64,000 bases of DNA from Cystobacter fuscus (GCF_002305875.1 NZ_CP022098.1:3782001-3846000), one strand, 5' to 3'; numbered from the stretch's first letter, positions 1-8,014 are shown. Numbers and translations: made by a program. Notes: a model not told the origin generated them from the sequence alone.

Positions 1-2
1 AC

Positions 3-584
3 CGGCGCGAGGCGTCGGTGGAGATCCGACGCCAGGACCTCCGCGACACCCTCGAGGGCCGGGAACGGTTCGACCTGCTCACCTGCAACCCGCCCTTCGT
101 GGCCATCCCGCCCGGCTACCAGGGCACGCTCTATGCCCAGGGAACCGGCGTTGACGGCTTGGACTACATGCGCGACATCGTCGCCCGCCTGCCCAGGGTG
201 CTGAACCCGGGCGGCTCGGCCTACCTCGTCGCCGATCTGTGCGGCGATGCCCACGGTCCGCACTTCTTTGGGGAACTGGAGCGCTTCGCCGCGGACGACG
301 GCATGCGAATCGACGCGTTCATCGACCATGTCCTGCCGGCCTCGGCGCAGGTCGGCGCGATGTCTTCCTTCCTGAAGCGTGCCGCCAGGCTGCCCGCCGA
401 AGCCGACGTCGCCGCCGACGTGGTGGCGTTCCAGCGCGACACGCTGCGCGCCGAGCATTACTACCTGACCACGCTTCACCTGCGGACCGCGGCGCCGAAT
501 CCCGGGCTGCGGGTGATGCGACGCGGGGCCTTGCCGAAGAGCCGCTCGGAGGACACATGGCCGGCGCTGCTGCTCTCGTCGTGA
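3..584 (+). CDS. Class I SAM-dependent methyltransferase (5' end outside window)
   Basis: The reading frame is open from the first base, so the N-terminus, including the usual glycine-rich SAM loop, lies upstream. The visible part contains the NPPF tetrapeptide typical of N6-adenine, glutamine and RNA-base methyltransferases of the HemK/RlmG type, followed by a segment of the form VLNPGGSAYLV that matches the strand after motif IV in Rossmann methyltransferases. What it methylates cannot be told from this. Its stop codon lies 28 bases inside the next gene, so the two are very probably co-transcribed and perhaps translationally coupled. That places a methyltransferase directly upstream of a lanthipeptide-type dehydratase, which could be functional or coincidental. 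The fold is clear; the substrate is unknown. Confidence 0.75.
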   Translation, partial: RREASVEIRRQDLRDTLEGRERFDLLTCNPPFVAIPPGYQGTLYAQGTGVDGLDYMRDIVARLPRVLNPGGSAYLVADLCGDAHGPHFFGELERFAADDGMRIDAFIDHVLPASAQVGAMSSFLKRAARLPAEADVAADVVAFQRDTLRAEHYYLTTLHLRTAAPNPGLRVMRRGALPKSRSEDTWPALLLSS

Positions 585-2416
585 CCACGCCCGACATGAT
601 GCTGCACGAACTCCTGCGAGAGGAGCCGGACCGCGCCACGGAACGGATGAGCGAGGCGCTCCGTCAGCGTTGGCAGGCACAGTTGGGACCGGGCCGCCTT
701 GCCCGGCGGCTGGCCTGGGCGGCGGAGGGGTCTTCCGGCCCGTCCACGGCCCCAGCCCACGGGGAGGCCTTGCTGGCGGCGGCGCTGGAGAACCCCGAGG
801 CCCCCGTTCTGTCCGGCGGCCTCGACCCCGCGGCGCCCATTCCCTTCGAGGAGGTGCTCCTGCCCCTGCTCGTTGCCGCCCGGTCCGAGCTGGAGCGGGA
901 GGCCGGTGCGGCGCTCCGACTCTTCACGCCGTCGGCGCTGGCCAGTCTGGAGCGTGGCCTGCTCGTATTGCTCTCCCATCTCGCCTTGCCCGTTCTCGGG
1001 TCCGAGTTCTCGCTGCGGCGGGCGCTCGCCGGACGATTGCCGTGGCTCGAGCGCCCGGGGTCCACCGACGATTACCGGTCCTTCGTCACCGCGATGCGCT
1101 CCGGGGAGCTCGGACTGCTGTTGCGGGAATACCCCGGCCTGGCCCGTCTGCTGGCGATCGCCGCACGGGGTTGGGTGACAGCTCATGGCCGGCTCATGGT
1201 GCGTCTCGGCCGGGACTGGCCCGACCTGCGCGCCAGCTTCGGCTTCTCCGACGGCGAGTGCCGGGTGGAGGGGATCGCGACATCCTGCTCCGACCCTCAT
1301 GACGGAGGGCAGAGCGTGGCCATCCTGCACCTGACGGGGGCCCGGCCCCTGGTCTACAAGCCGAGGCCCCTCGACATGGACGACGGCCTGCGGGAGTTGC
1401 TCGGGTGGGCGAACAGCGCGGGCTTTCCCTGGCCGTTCCGCGAGGTAGGCCTGCTGCCCCGGCAAGGGTATGGATGGATGGAGCATGTGGCCGCCGCCCC
1501 GTGCGATGACGAGGCGGCCGTCACGCGTTTCTATGTCCGTTCCGGGGCGCTGTTCTGCTTGTGGTGGCTCCTGCAGGGCACCGACATCCACCACGAGAAC
1601 CTGATCGCGAACGGTGAGCAACCGGTGATCGTCGATGCCGAGACGCTCCTGCACCCACGCCCCTTCCCGGGCGTCGCTCGCGGCCTCGGCCCCGGCGCCG
1701 GCCGCGGTGACGACGCGGAAGGGGACTTCGCCCGGGCGCTGCGCGAGAGCGGCTTCCTGCCCTCCGGAATGGCCGTGGATCTTTCCTGCTGGGGTACTGG
1801 CGGAGGGCTCGACACTCCCTTCCTGGTGACCCGGTGCCGAGCGGTCAACTCGGACGCCATGGCCGTGTGCCATGAGCCCTTCCATGTGGCGCCGCGGCCC
1901 AACCTGCCCGTGCTGCACGGCCGGAGCGTGCCGGCTGCACCCCATGCGGAGGCGATCATCGACGGCTTCACCGCGATGTTCCGGCTGGTGCTACGCGAGC
2001 GCGCGGGCTTCCTGGCGGTGCTCGACCGTTTCGCTGGCCGCGGCGGGCGCTTCGTGGCACGGGCGACCAATGTGTATGGGTTGTTGCTCGGCGCCTCCCT
2101 GCTGCCCGAGTGGCTGCGCGAGGGTCCGGCCCGGGGGGTTCTTTACGAGCAGTTGCGCCGTGCGGCGGTCGAGGAAACGCACCGTCCGGCATGCTGGCCG
2201 CTACTCGACGCCGAGCTGGCCGCGCTGGAGCAACTGGACGTGCCCCGCTTCACCAGCCGTTGCGATCTGCCCTCGCCATGCTGGCCCACTCCCCTCGATG
2301 AGGCCCGCGCCAGGGTGGTGAGCGCGTCGGAGGATGCGCTCGAGCGACATGTGGCGGCGCTTCGGCGGGCGCTGTCGCGGCTTGTTGGTGAGACCCCTTG
2401 CCCCGAAGCCACTTGA
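557..2416 (+). CDS. Stand-alone LanM-type dehydratase (DUF4135), no cyclase domain
   Basis: 619 aa. It matches the N-terminal dehydratase half of class II lanthipeptide synthetases (LanM), which phosphorylates Ser/Thr of a precursor peptide and eliminates the phosphate to give Dha/Dhb. Visible kinase-like landmarks are D246-x-H248, the YKPR motif with K268, the D343-x-H345-x-x-N348 catalytic loop and D360-x-E362. The later TN-x-Y and DxPRF-type segments are also present, so the dehydratase half looks complete. LanM proteins are about 900-1,000 aa and carry a C-terminal LanC cyclase with a zinc site; here the protein simply ends after a helical stretch, with no cyclase remnant before the protease gene. 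The start at 557 is preceded by GGAGG at good spacing. Family assignment is firm; whether it still modifies a peptide is inference. Confidence 0.85.
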   Translation: MAGAAALVVTTPDMMLHELLREEPDRATERMSEALRQRWQAQLGPGRLARRLAWAAEGSSGPSTAPAHGEALLAAALENPEAPVLSGGLDPAAPIPFEEVLLPLLVAARSELEREAGAALRLFTPSALASLERGLLVLLSHLALPVLGSEFSLRRALAGRLPWLERPGSTDDYRSFVTAMRSGELGLLLREYPGLARLLAIAARGWVTAHGRLMVRLGRDWPDLRASFGFSDGECRVEGIATSCSDPHDGGQSVAILHLTGARPLVYKPRPLDMDDGLRELLGWANSAGFPWPFREVGLLPRQGYGWMEHVAAAPCDDEAAVTRFYVRSGALFCLWWLLQGTDIHHENLIANGEQPVIVDAETLLHPRPFPGVARGLGPGAGRGDDAEGDFARALRESGFLPSGMAVDLSCWGTGGGLDTPFLVTRCRAVNSDAMAVCHEPFHVAPRPNLPVLHGRSVPAAPHAEAIIDGFTAMFRLVLRERAGFLAVLDRFAGRGGRFVARATNVYGLLLGASLLPEWLREGPARGVLYEQLRRAAVEETHRPACWPLLDAELAALEQLDVPRFTSRCDLPSPCWPTPLDEARARVVSASEDALERHVAALRRALSRLVGETPCPEAT

Positions 2417-2428
2417 AGGAGAACCAGA

Positions 2429-3514
2429 ATGAGCGTCGAACAACAGGTCAGGACCGTGCTCCACCTGCTTACTGGGAACGCCCCGCGATCGGCATCGGGT
2501 CCGGGGGGGCCCGGCAACTTCGCCCCCGCCGCCCGGGCCATGGTGGCGGCCACGGGAGGATTTCAGTCCCCTGGCCCCAGCCCGGTGGAGACGCCGGACT
2601 GGATGACCGACTCCTGCATCCAGGCTCTTGGGCTGGGCGAGAAGGAAACCTGCGGGGTCATGGGGAGCGACGTCGCACTGAAGGTCTATGTCGAGAAGAA
2701 GTTGCCCAAATCCAGGCTCGGCAAACCCGTGCCCAAGGTCGTGTCCCTGGACGGCATGGCGCCCATCCTCACCGACGTGGTGGAGATCGGGAAGGTCCGG
2801 CTGCAAAGCAATACGCAGCGGATCCGCCCGGCGCTGCCCGGCTTCTCGGTGAGCCGCGCTGAAGACCCACCGAACACCGGCACCTTTGGCCTGGTGGTGC
2901 GCAAGAAGGGGCAGGCCTCGCCGTTCTACCTGCTCAGCAACTGCCACGCCATCGCGGCCTCCGGTCTGGCCAACAAGGGCGACATCATCATCCAGCCCGG
3001 CGCGGCGGACGAGGGCGTGGCCACGGCGGATCGAATCGGGGCCCTCTCCGAGTGGGTGCCGTTCGACTTCACTCCGAACAGCACCCAGAACAACATCGAC
3101 GCGGCCATCGCCCAGTTGGATGACAATGTCGCCAGCGCGGCGATCGCGTTGCTCGGCGTCCCCACCGGTGTGAACACGACCCTGACCCGGGGGATGTACG
3201 TGCAGAAGGTCGGGCGAACCACCAGCCTCAGCGTGGCCCGCATCACCGATGTCGACCTCGTGTTGAACCTGTCCTATCCCACCGCGTCGGGTCTACAGCT
3301 GGCCACGATGCGCGACCAGGTGCTGGTGACCTTCTATTCCAATCCAGGTGATAGTGGTTCCAGCGTGCTCGACATGGACAACAAAGTCGTGGGGTTGCAT
3401 GTGGCTGGTTCCAGCGTCGTCGGGATCTTCTGCAAGATTGGCAACGTCCTGGAGCGCCTCGGTCTCGAGGTGGTGACCCAGGACAATCTGGGGACTCCGG
3501 TCACCACCGGCTGA
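2429..3514 (+). CDS. Trypsin-like serine protease with N-terminal accessory domain
   Basis: 361 aa. The C-terminal two thirds is a chymotrypsin/trypsin-type fold with an apparent triad: H173 in LLSNCHA, D224 in NNIDAA and S309 in PGDSGSS. Residues about 66-125 form a separate small domain with a VYVEKKLPKS core and a TDVVEIG end, which recurs as the whole of the next gene. The first 60 residues are rich in Gly, Pro and Ala and show no hydrophobic signal peptide, so a cytoplasmic or non-classical location is likely. The gene follows the dehydratase by 12 bases with a GAAGGAG ribosome site. It could be the processing protease of a modified peptide, a self-cleaving enzyme, or an unrelated protease. 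The triad is seen; the role is inferred. Confidence 0.8.
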   Translation: MSVEQQVRTVLHLLTGNAPRSASGPGGPGNFAPAARAMVAATGGFQSPGPSPVETPDWMTDSCIQALGLGEKETCGVMGSDVALKVYVEKKLPKSRLGKPVPKVVSLDGMAPILTDVVEIGKVRLQSNTQRIRPALPGFSVSRAEDPPNTGTFGLVVRKKGQASPFYLLSNCHAIAASGLANKGDIIIQPGAADEGVATADRIGALSEWVPFDFTPNSTQNNIDAAIAQLDDNVASAAIALLGVPTGVNTTLTRGMYVQKVGRTTSLSVARITDVDLVLNLSYPTASGLQLATMRDQVLVTFYSNPGDSGSSVLDMDNKVVGLHVAGSSVVGIFCKIGNVLERLGLEVVTQDNLGTPVTTG

Positions 3515-3526
3515 GGGGAGGGCACC

Positions 3527-3790
3527 ATGGCCAGCGAACAGGAGGCAAGGCGGTTGTTGTCCGCCGTTTCCGGGCACCTGACGGCCCTGCCGAACGTCAT
3601 CGGCGTCGGCGTCGTGCCGGCCGAGGGCAAGAGCTCCGAGGCCTGCATCGCCGTCTATGTCCGGTCGAAGGTCCCCAAGGCGGCGCTCAAGCCCGAGGAG
3701 CTCGTGCCAGAGACGGTGAAAGGTCAGGTCGATGGTGTGTCGCTCCAGGCGCCGACCCGGGTGATCGAGGTCGGCGACCTCAGGTTTTGA
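3527..3790 (+). CDS. 87-aa protein: free-standing copy of the protease accessory domain
   Basis: Residues 22-87 line up with residues 66-125 of the upstream protease: an IGVGV-like strand, VYVRSKVPKAAL against VYVEKKLPKSRL, then VP-x-x-V, a DG turn, and T-x-VIEVG-x-LR against T-x-VVEIG-x-VR. So this is a single-domain paralogue of the protease N-terminal domain. It starts 12 bases after the protease with GGGAGG upstream and ends in an 11-base convergent overlap with the hydrolase gene. It has no signal peptide and one cysteine (C40). It could be a protease inhibitor or prodomain acting in trans, a peptide-recognition partner, or the substrate of the dehydratase. None of these is proven; the domain relationship is visible directly. 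Confidence 0.7.
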   Translation: MASEQEARRLLSAVSGHLTALPNVIGVGVVPAEGKSSEACIAVYVRSKVPKAALKPEELVPETVKGQVDGVSLQAPTRVIEVGDLRF

Positions 3791-5432
3791 GCCCGGCGCG
3801 GCTGGCCAGCCACGTGCGCAGCCGCGCCAGGAACTCGGGTGCCACGGGCCGAGGCTCGAAGTACTCCGCCAGACTGGACTGCCCACGGGTGCGCTTGAAG
3901 AGGTGGTCCAGGCCGGGAAACAGGGCATAGGTGCAGTCCCGCCCGGAGCGGCACGCCGCCGCCAGCAGGCGTTCGGCATCCCGTTCGGGCGAGACCTGGA
4001 AGTCCTCGCCGCCCTGGCACAGCAGCATGGGACAGCGGACCTTGCCAATCAGCTCACTCGTCGGATGGCGGAGGAACTCCTCGTACCAGGTCCGGGTCCG
4101 GAAGGTGGCCAGGAGGTGGTGCGGGAGCTGCTCCGCGTCCCAGGGGCTCCCGGAGCGGATCAGCTCCGCCACCTTGCGGGTGTCGGCTTGCTGGGCTTCG
4201 ATTTGCGCCTCGCTGAGGCCCAACCGCTGGCCATGGGCGAGGATCTGATCGGCCAACACCTCGTCCAGGTCGCGCCCCATCGCCGCCATCAGCACCACCC
4301 CGCGTACCCCGGGCTCGCTCGACGACTCGCCCGCCAGCACCATCGCGATCGTCGCGCCCTGGCTGTGGCCGATCAGGAAGAGCGGCTGGCCCGCGGCCTC
4401 CGGGCGGGCGGACAGGTAGGCAAGGCAGGCGCGGGCATCGGTGATGTCGGCGCCAAGGCCGCGGTCAAGAAAGTCGGCACCGAGCCCCGTGGTGCCGGCA
4501 CCGCGGGTGTCGAAGCGCAGACCGACGAAGCCGTGCGCGGCGAGGTCGTCCATCACCTCGTGGCTGCCGAGATCGATCTCGCCAGCGATGCCGTGGCGGT
4601 CATGGGTACCGGAGCCGCTGATGAACAAGACGGCGGGGAAGGGTCCCTTGCCCGGCGGTATCGAGAGGGTGGCCCCGAGGGGCGTCACGGGTCCGGCGAT
4701 CTCCACGTCCTCCAGCCGGAAGCGGGCGCTCTGGGGCGGGCGGTAGGCGAGGGGCGGCGCCCCGGGTACCAGCGGGTCCGGCCAATCGGGCACGGGGGGT
4801 CCCTGGCGGATCAACGTGGCGCTGAAGCCGGAGTCGGGACTCCGCGCCTCCAGCATCACCCCCGACTCGTCCAGCAGGACCTCGGTCCGGTGGGAGGTCC
4901 GATGCCAGCGGCCGGAGGATGCCACCAGATCTTCGGCCGGCGAGGTCTCGTAGGGAACCGTGACGAGCGTATTGGCGACGAACAGTTTCAGCTTCAGGTG
5001 CTCGACCGGGGGCGGGGCGGCCCCTCCCGACATGGCCGCGTAGATCAGTGCCAGGGTAGCCGGGAAGTTGCCGTCCGAGAGGAAGGTGGCGCCCGCGCGG
5101 TCCAAGCTCTGGGTGGAGCCGTCCGGGAGCAGGACGTCCACCTGGTTCGCGGAGAAGCGCAGTTGCAGGCGGACATTGTCACCTTGCAGGCTGTAGCGCA
5201 CCGGTTCCAGCGCCGGGGTACACCACAGTTCGCCACGGAGGCGGAGCTTGGCGCCACCGCTGCCCATCGCCGCCGGGTCGACCTCGGCCAGGAAGGTCAG
5301 GCGGTGCAACTCCCCCTGCTCCTCTCCATGGTAGGTCGTCCATTGTTCGACGCACACCCGGTCGAGCATCGTCACCCGGTAGAACAGCGTCGGCTGCCCG
5401 GCGAAAAGCAGGCGGGCCCAGGACGGCATCAT
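3780..5432 (-). CDS. Alpha/beta hydrolase with N-terminal beta-rich domain
   Basis: 550 aa from MMPSW. Residues 1-235 form a beta-rich domain with no recognised family. Residues 240-550 are a serine hydrolase of the dienelactone-hydrolase/acyl-peptidase-like type: an ISGSGTHDRHG oxyanion-region segment, nucleophile S357 in GHSQG, an acid candidate in GGEDFQV and the catalytic His in PGLDHLF. Substrate unknown; esters or short peptides are possible. No signal peptide is seen. The start overlaps the stop of the upstream gene as ATGA, so the two are translationally coupled. Longer upstream in-frame starts would run through the neighbouring gene and are rejected. The 3' end overlaps the small protein on the other strand by 11 bases. 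Confidence 0.8.
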   Translation of the reverse strand: MMPSWARLLFAGQPTLFYRVTMLDRVCVEQWTTYHGEEQGELHRLTFLAEVDPAAMGSGGAKLRLRGELWCTPALEPVRYSLQGDNVRLQLRFSANQVDVLLPDGSTQSLDRAGATFLSDGNFPATLALIYAAMSGGAAPPPVEHLKLKLFVANTLVTVPYETSPAEDLVASSGRWHRTSHRTEVLLDESGVMLEARSPDSGFSATLIRQGPPVPDWPDPLVPGAPPLAYRPPQSARFRLEDVEIAGPVTPLGATLSIPPGKGPFPAVLFISGSGTHDRHGIAGEIDLGSHEVMDDLAAHGFVGLRFDTRGAGTTGLGADFLDRGLGADITDARACLAYLSARPEAAGQPLFLIGHSQGATIAMVLAGESSSEPGVRGVVLMAAMGRDLDEVLADQILAHGQRLGLSEAQIEAQQADTRKVAELIRSGSPWDAEQLPHHLLATFRTRTWYEEFLRHPTSELIGKVRCPMLLCQGGEDFQVSPERDAERLLAAACRSGRDCTYALFPGLDHLFKRTRGQSSLAEYFEPRPVAPEFLARLRTWLASRAGLKT

Positions 5433-5863
5433 GCTGGAGCGCCCTTCAATGTCCTCAGGCAACCCGCCAGATCCTCTGGTGCGATCAACAGCGCGTAGCC
5501 TTCCGAGGTGGGGATGTAGAGCGCTTCCTCGCCGCGGCCGAGGAAGACCAGGGCCTTCTCGCCATTCTGCAGGCGGAACCATCCTGCCCGGTAGCCAGGC
5601 AGCCCGACTCCCATGGTGCGCCACTTCGGCGCCAGGTCCGGGGATTCACGCAGGTTGACGATCCGCGCTGACTCCAGCCGGAGCGCCGCGGCCGGTATCT
5701 CTCGACCGAACGGACTGCCCCGGATACGCAGCCCTTCGTTGGAGATCTCGAACTTTGGAGCCCGCAGGGCGAGCAGCAACACCACGAGCACGAGTAGCAA
5801 CGTGACGAATATGACCCACAGCACGCCGCGAGAGCCGTGGGGTGCCATCTGGTAGACGTGCAT
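5429..5863 (-). CDS. Small membrane protein with bacterial PH-like domain
   Basis: 144 aa starting at MHVYQ. Residues 13-34 form one strongly hydrophobic transmembrane helix. The rest is a compact beta-rich domain of the bacterial pleckstrin-homology type, with an N-terminal FEISNEGLRI strand pair and an ending of the sort seen in short PH-like proteins. Such proteins are usually membrane-anchored sensors or scaffolds without catalytic activity. It is the first gene of a two-gene operon with the alpha/beta hydrolase, sharing four bases. A longer form beginning at a TTG at 5956 is possible but adds an Arg/Pro-rich leader that does not look like protein. The membrane helix is seen; the fold assignment is moderately sure. 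Confidence 0.6.
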   Translation of the reverse strand: MHVYQMAPHGSRGVLWVIFVTLLLVLVVLLLALRAPKFEISNEGLRIRGSPFGREIPAAALRLESARIVNLRESPDLAPKWRTMGVGLPGYRAGWFRLQNGEKALVFLGRGEEALYIPTSEGYALLIAPEDLAGCLRTLKGAPA

Positions 5864-6247
5864 CAGGATCCTCCACGCGGCTGGCCGCCGCCAAGGGGGG
5901 CGCCCGCTGCGGGATGCGTGCCAGCGGCCACCAGAAGGAATGCCAGCTCCTGCCAAACCGCCTACTGCTTAGTAGTGCGACGACCTCGCGTCATCAACCC
6001 TTCGGCCATTGAGGCCTTGAGTGCACGACATTTGGGGATGGGGGTGAGTCGAGCCGCCGGCCTGAGCGGTGCCCTTGGGGTTGTTCCGTCCAGAACCGGG
6101 CGGCTTACCGCGAGGCTCTTTCTGGGCGCGGTGCTCTGACGGTCTGGGGGTTGCCGGACGATGCTGGACGGACGGTGGCCGGGCCTGCCCGATTCGGTGG
6201 CTTTCCCGCACTTTGTGTGGTTCATGGGCGTGGAAGCAGGGAAGACG

Positions 6248-6310
6248 GGACTTGTGTGCCGTGCCCAGGTGCTCCACCGGCCCACGAGCAGTCCGAGCAG
6301 GCAGGCCAGC
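6248..6310 (-). repeat. Degraded copy of the 3' end of the tail-anchored gene at 9710
   Basis: On the minus strand this encodes LLGLLVGRWST followed by non-coding sequence, matching LLGVLVGRWST and the stop region of the gene that ends at 9710. About 60 bases are nearly identical to 9693-9755, and the match runs past the stop codon. No related sequence upstream of the membrane tail is visible, so this is a fragment and not a gene. Confidence 0.6.
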
Positions 6311-6373
6311 ACGGCCTGTCGCTGATGGGGGCGGTGGAGGGGTTCGTGACGCGGATGCCGTTCGCGCTGCGCG

Positions 6374-6514
6374 CGCACGAACCCGGAGGATGTGGAGCCG
6401 TTCTTCGAACTCCTCGAGGTCCGACTGCGCACGGGCCGTACCGGAGCGCGCTGGCAGCTCGATACCCTTGTGCGGCTCGAGTGTCGGCCTGGCCTGCCCG
6501 AGTTTGGTAGATAG
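6374..6514 (+). pseudogene. Orphan C-terminal fragment of an unidentified protein
   Basis: The frame from 6374 to the TAG at 6512-6514 reads as real protein (NPEDVEPFFELLEVRLRTG, then an RTGARWQLDTL stretch), acidic and amphipathic with the codon bias of a myxobacterial gene. Upstream in the same frame the sequence turns into Cys/Arg-rich nonsense, so the N-terminal part is gone. The RTGARWQL pattern recalls the C-termini of GCS2-like carboxylate-amine ligases, but I would not name it. It lies next to the relic of another gene end, which suggests a recombination junction. Confidence 0.4.
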
Positions 6515-6576
6515 AGGCTGCGCGACGCGGAGTCATCAAGAGAACTTCGAGGGCGACAACGGAGGCTGCCAAGGAA

Positions 6577-7050
6577 ATGAGATGGATGACCCTGACAACT
6601 GCCCTGGTACTGGCCAGCTCGGGATGTGCCCACTCTCAACGGCCAGAATCCCGAATCCATGTTGTCTCCGAACAGTCAGAGGGAGTCGGCTCCGCGCTCG
6701 GAAGTGGTGGTTCTGGTGGCTATGATTGTAACGATGAATTCAAAAAATGCATGAAGGTATGCTGGGATAAACGCTATCCGTGGCCACACAACAAGAGGCA
6801 GAGCGGCTGGTATCACGAGCGCTGTGAGCAGGATTGTAATAGAGCGTTCAATGAGTATGAGGACGAGAAGAAGAAGGAGGAGGAGAGGCAAGGTAAATTG
6901 ACGTTCTCGCACATGGACGAGGCGATTGATTGGATCAAGAATCACAAGGCCGAGGTGATGATTGGAACTGTCGTCATCGTCGCTGGCGTTGCATTCGTTC
7001 TCTCAACAGGTGGTTATGGCACTTTGATTTTGGCTCCTCTTGCCCTCTGA
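6577..7050 (+). CDS. Cys-rich lipoprotein with C-terminal hydrophobic segment; toxin candidate
   Basis: 157 aa. A lipoprotein signal ends at a clear lipobox (LASSGC, C17). After a Gly/Ser linker comes a Cys-rich block (C-x6-C-x3-C, then C-x3-C), a highly charged helix, and at the C-terminus a glycine-containing hydrophobic stretch (about residues 127-157). AAGGAA precedes the ATG. The gene is clearly richer in A/T than its neighbours. Lipoprotein plus Cys-rich stalk plus variable hydrophobic tail, followed closely by a small soluble gene, resembles the SitA lipoprotein toxins that myxobacteria pass between cells by outer-membrane exchange. That comparison rests on architecture only. It could also be an ordinary envelope lipoprotein. 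Confidence 0.6.
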   Translation: MRWMTLTTALVLASSGCAHSQRPESRIHVVSEQSEGVGSALGSGGSGGYDCNDEFKKCMKVCWDKRYPWPHNKRQSGWYHERCEQDCNRAFNEYEDEKKKEEERQGKLTFSHMDEAIDWIKNHKAEVMIGTVVIVAGVAFVLSTGGYGTLILAPLAL

Positions 7051-7055
7051 TTTGG

Positions 7056-7460
7056 ATGAAAATGATATATAACAAAGATTTTGATGTTGACTCTGTTCTC
7101 GAGATCCTTCGCGTCATAGACGAAAAGTACCAGGAAGGCTCGCCAGAAGACGAAGCGCTCCGAATCGCCGCAGTGGCGTTGTTCTACGTCCGAGAGAGCC
7201 AGAAGATAAACGATTATCGTGAGTTCTTCCGGAAGTTCTATACGCCTGCTGCTGACTACATAGTGCCTTCTCATGAGTTCGCAACGAGAGAGGAGGCTGA
7301 TGAGTGGCTCGCCAGTGGGAATGCCACCGAGGGTGAACTCGTCAAGATAGCTGGCGAGGGGTTCAGGGTGATCCCGTTGCGAGATGCGAAGGGGTTGAGG
7401 TTTCGTCCGACACCCCTTCCGGAAGAGCTAGATAAAATGAATCCTCCCGGCTCCGAGTAG
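7056..7460 (+). CDS. Small acidic partner protein; immunity candidate
   Basis: 134 aa from MKMIYNKDF, starting five bases after the lipoprotein stop, so the two form an operon. The N-terminal half is helical and acidic. The C-terminal half contains a segment of the form EEADEWLASG...VKIAGEGFRV, a pattern I associate with small putative immunity proteins in myxobacteria. No signal peptide or membrane segment, as expected for a cytoplasmic antidote. Base composition is as A/T-rich as the preceding gene, suggesting both arrived together. Function is inferred from context only. A second ATG two codons downstream is equally usable. Confidence 0.6.
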   Translation: MKMIYNKDFDVDSVLEILRVIDEKYQEGSPEDEALRIAAVALFYVRESQKINDYREFFRKFYTPAADYIVPSHEFATREEADEWLASGNATEGELVKIAGEGFRVIPLRDAKGLRFRPTPLPEELDKMNPPGSE

Positions 7461-7468
7461 GCACTAGG

Positions 7469-8014
7469 TCATTCGCCAGCTTCGGACGCGTTCAACCGGT
7501 GGTTTCGGGCGATGAGCGTGCGCAGGCGCTCGGCGACCTCGTCCGCGGAGAGGGCGTCCGTGAAGTGGTCGACGCAGACTCCTTCCGGGTCGATCACGTA
7601 GGTGATGGCCGTGTGCGGCACGGCGTAGCCATTGGGATCCTCGGGATCGTCCCGGCGTCGGGCGAAGACGTGGAAGGCCGCCTTGGCCGCTTCGATCTGC
7701 TCGCGGCTGCCGGTCAGACCGAGGAACCCCGGCCAGCGCGCGAGGAACGCCTTCATGACCGACGGGTGATCCCGCTCCGGATCGACCGTGATGTACAGGG
7801 GCTGCATTCGCGCGGCGTCGGGGCCGAGCAATCCGAGCACCGTGGAGAGGCGTCCCAGGGCCCGTGGGCAGACGACACGGCAGTGGGTGAAGCCGAAGAA
7901 CACCAGGGCGTAGGCTCCACGGAAGGTCTCGTGGGTGACGGGACGCCCGTCGTGATCGACGAGGTCGAAGGCCCCACCCACCGGGAGCGCGGAACCTGGC
8001 CGGAGGGTACTCAT
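7469..8014 (-). CDS. SCO1/SenC-family thioredoxin-like protein
   Basis: 181 aa. The copper-binding CxxxCP motif is present (C45, C49) in FFGFTHCRVVCP, with the TVDPERD segment and a later PHTAITYVIDP strand that carries the conserved histidine. SCO proteins usually deliver copper to the CuA site of cytochrome oxidase or act as thiol-disulfide reductases. Unlike most, this one has no N-terminal membrane anchor or signal peptide, so it may be cytosolic and redox-active rather than a periplasmic copper chaperone. Its ATG overlaps the stop of the linalool dehydratase-like gene by four bases, so it is made together with that enzyme, not with an oxidase. Confidence 0.85.
   Translation of the reverse strand: MSTLRPGSALPVGGAFDLVDHDGRPVTHETFRGAYALVFFGFTHCRVVCPRALGRLSTVLGLLGPDAARMQPLYITVDPERDHPSVMKAFLARWPGFLGLTGSREQIEAAKAAFHVFARRRDDPEDPNGYAVPHTAITYVIDPEGVCVDHFTDALSADEVAERLRTLIARNHRLNASEAGE

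Larger units (their letters stand above)
5864..6576. other. Gene-poor stretch with relics
   Basis: About 700 bases between the divergent PH-like gene and the lipoprotein gene. No intact gene is convincing: all open frames are Arg/Ser/Pro-rich shadow frames. Two degraded pieces can be made out: a copy of the 3' end of the tail-anchored gene found at 9.7 kb (6248-6310), and on the + strand a C-terminal protein fragment ending at 6514. The stretch probably carries the promoters of both flanking genes; I could not fix their boxes. Confidence 0.5.

Noticed and set aside
557-2416. Full LanM lanthipeptide synthetase
   Set aside because: There is no LanC cyclase domain or zinc-ligand Cys/His set before the next gene starts.
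6248-6310. Repeat pair as an insertion sequence or MITE
   Set aside because: No terminal inverted repeats, target duplications or transposase; the match covers a gene end.
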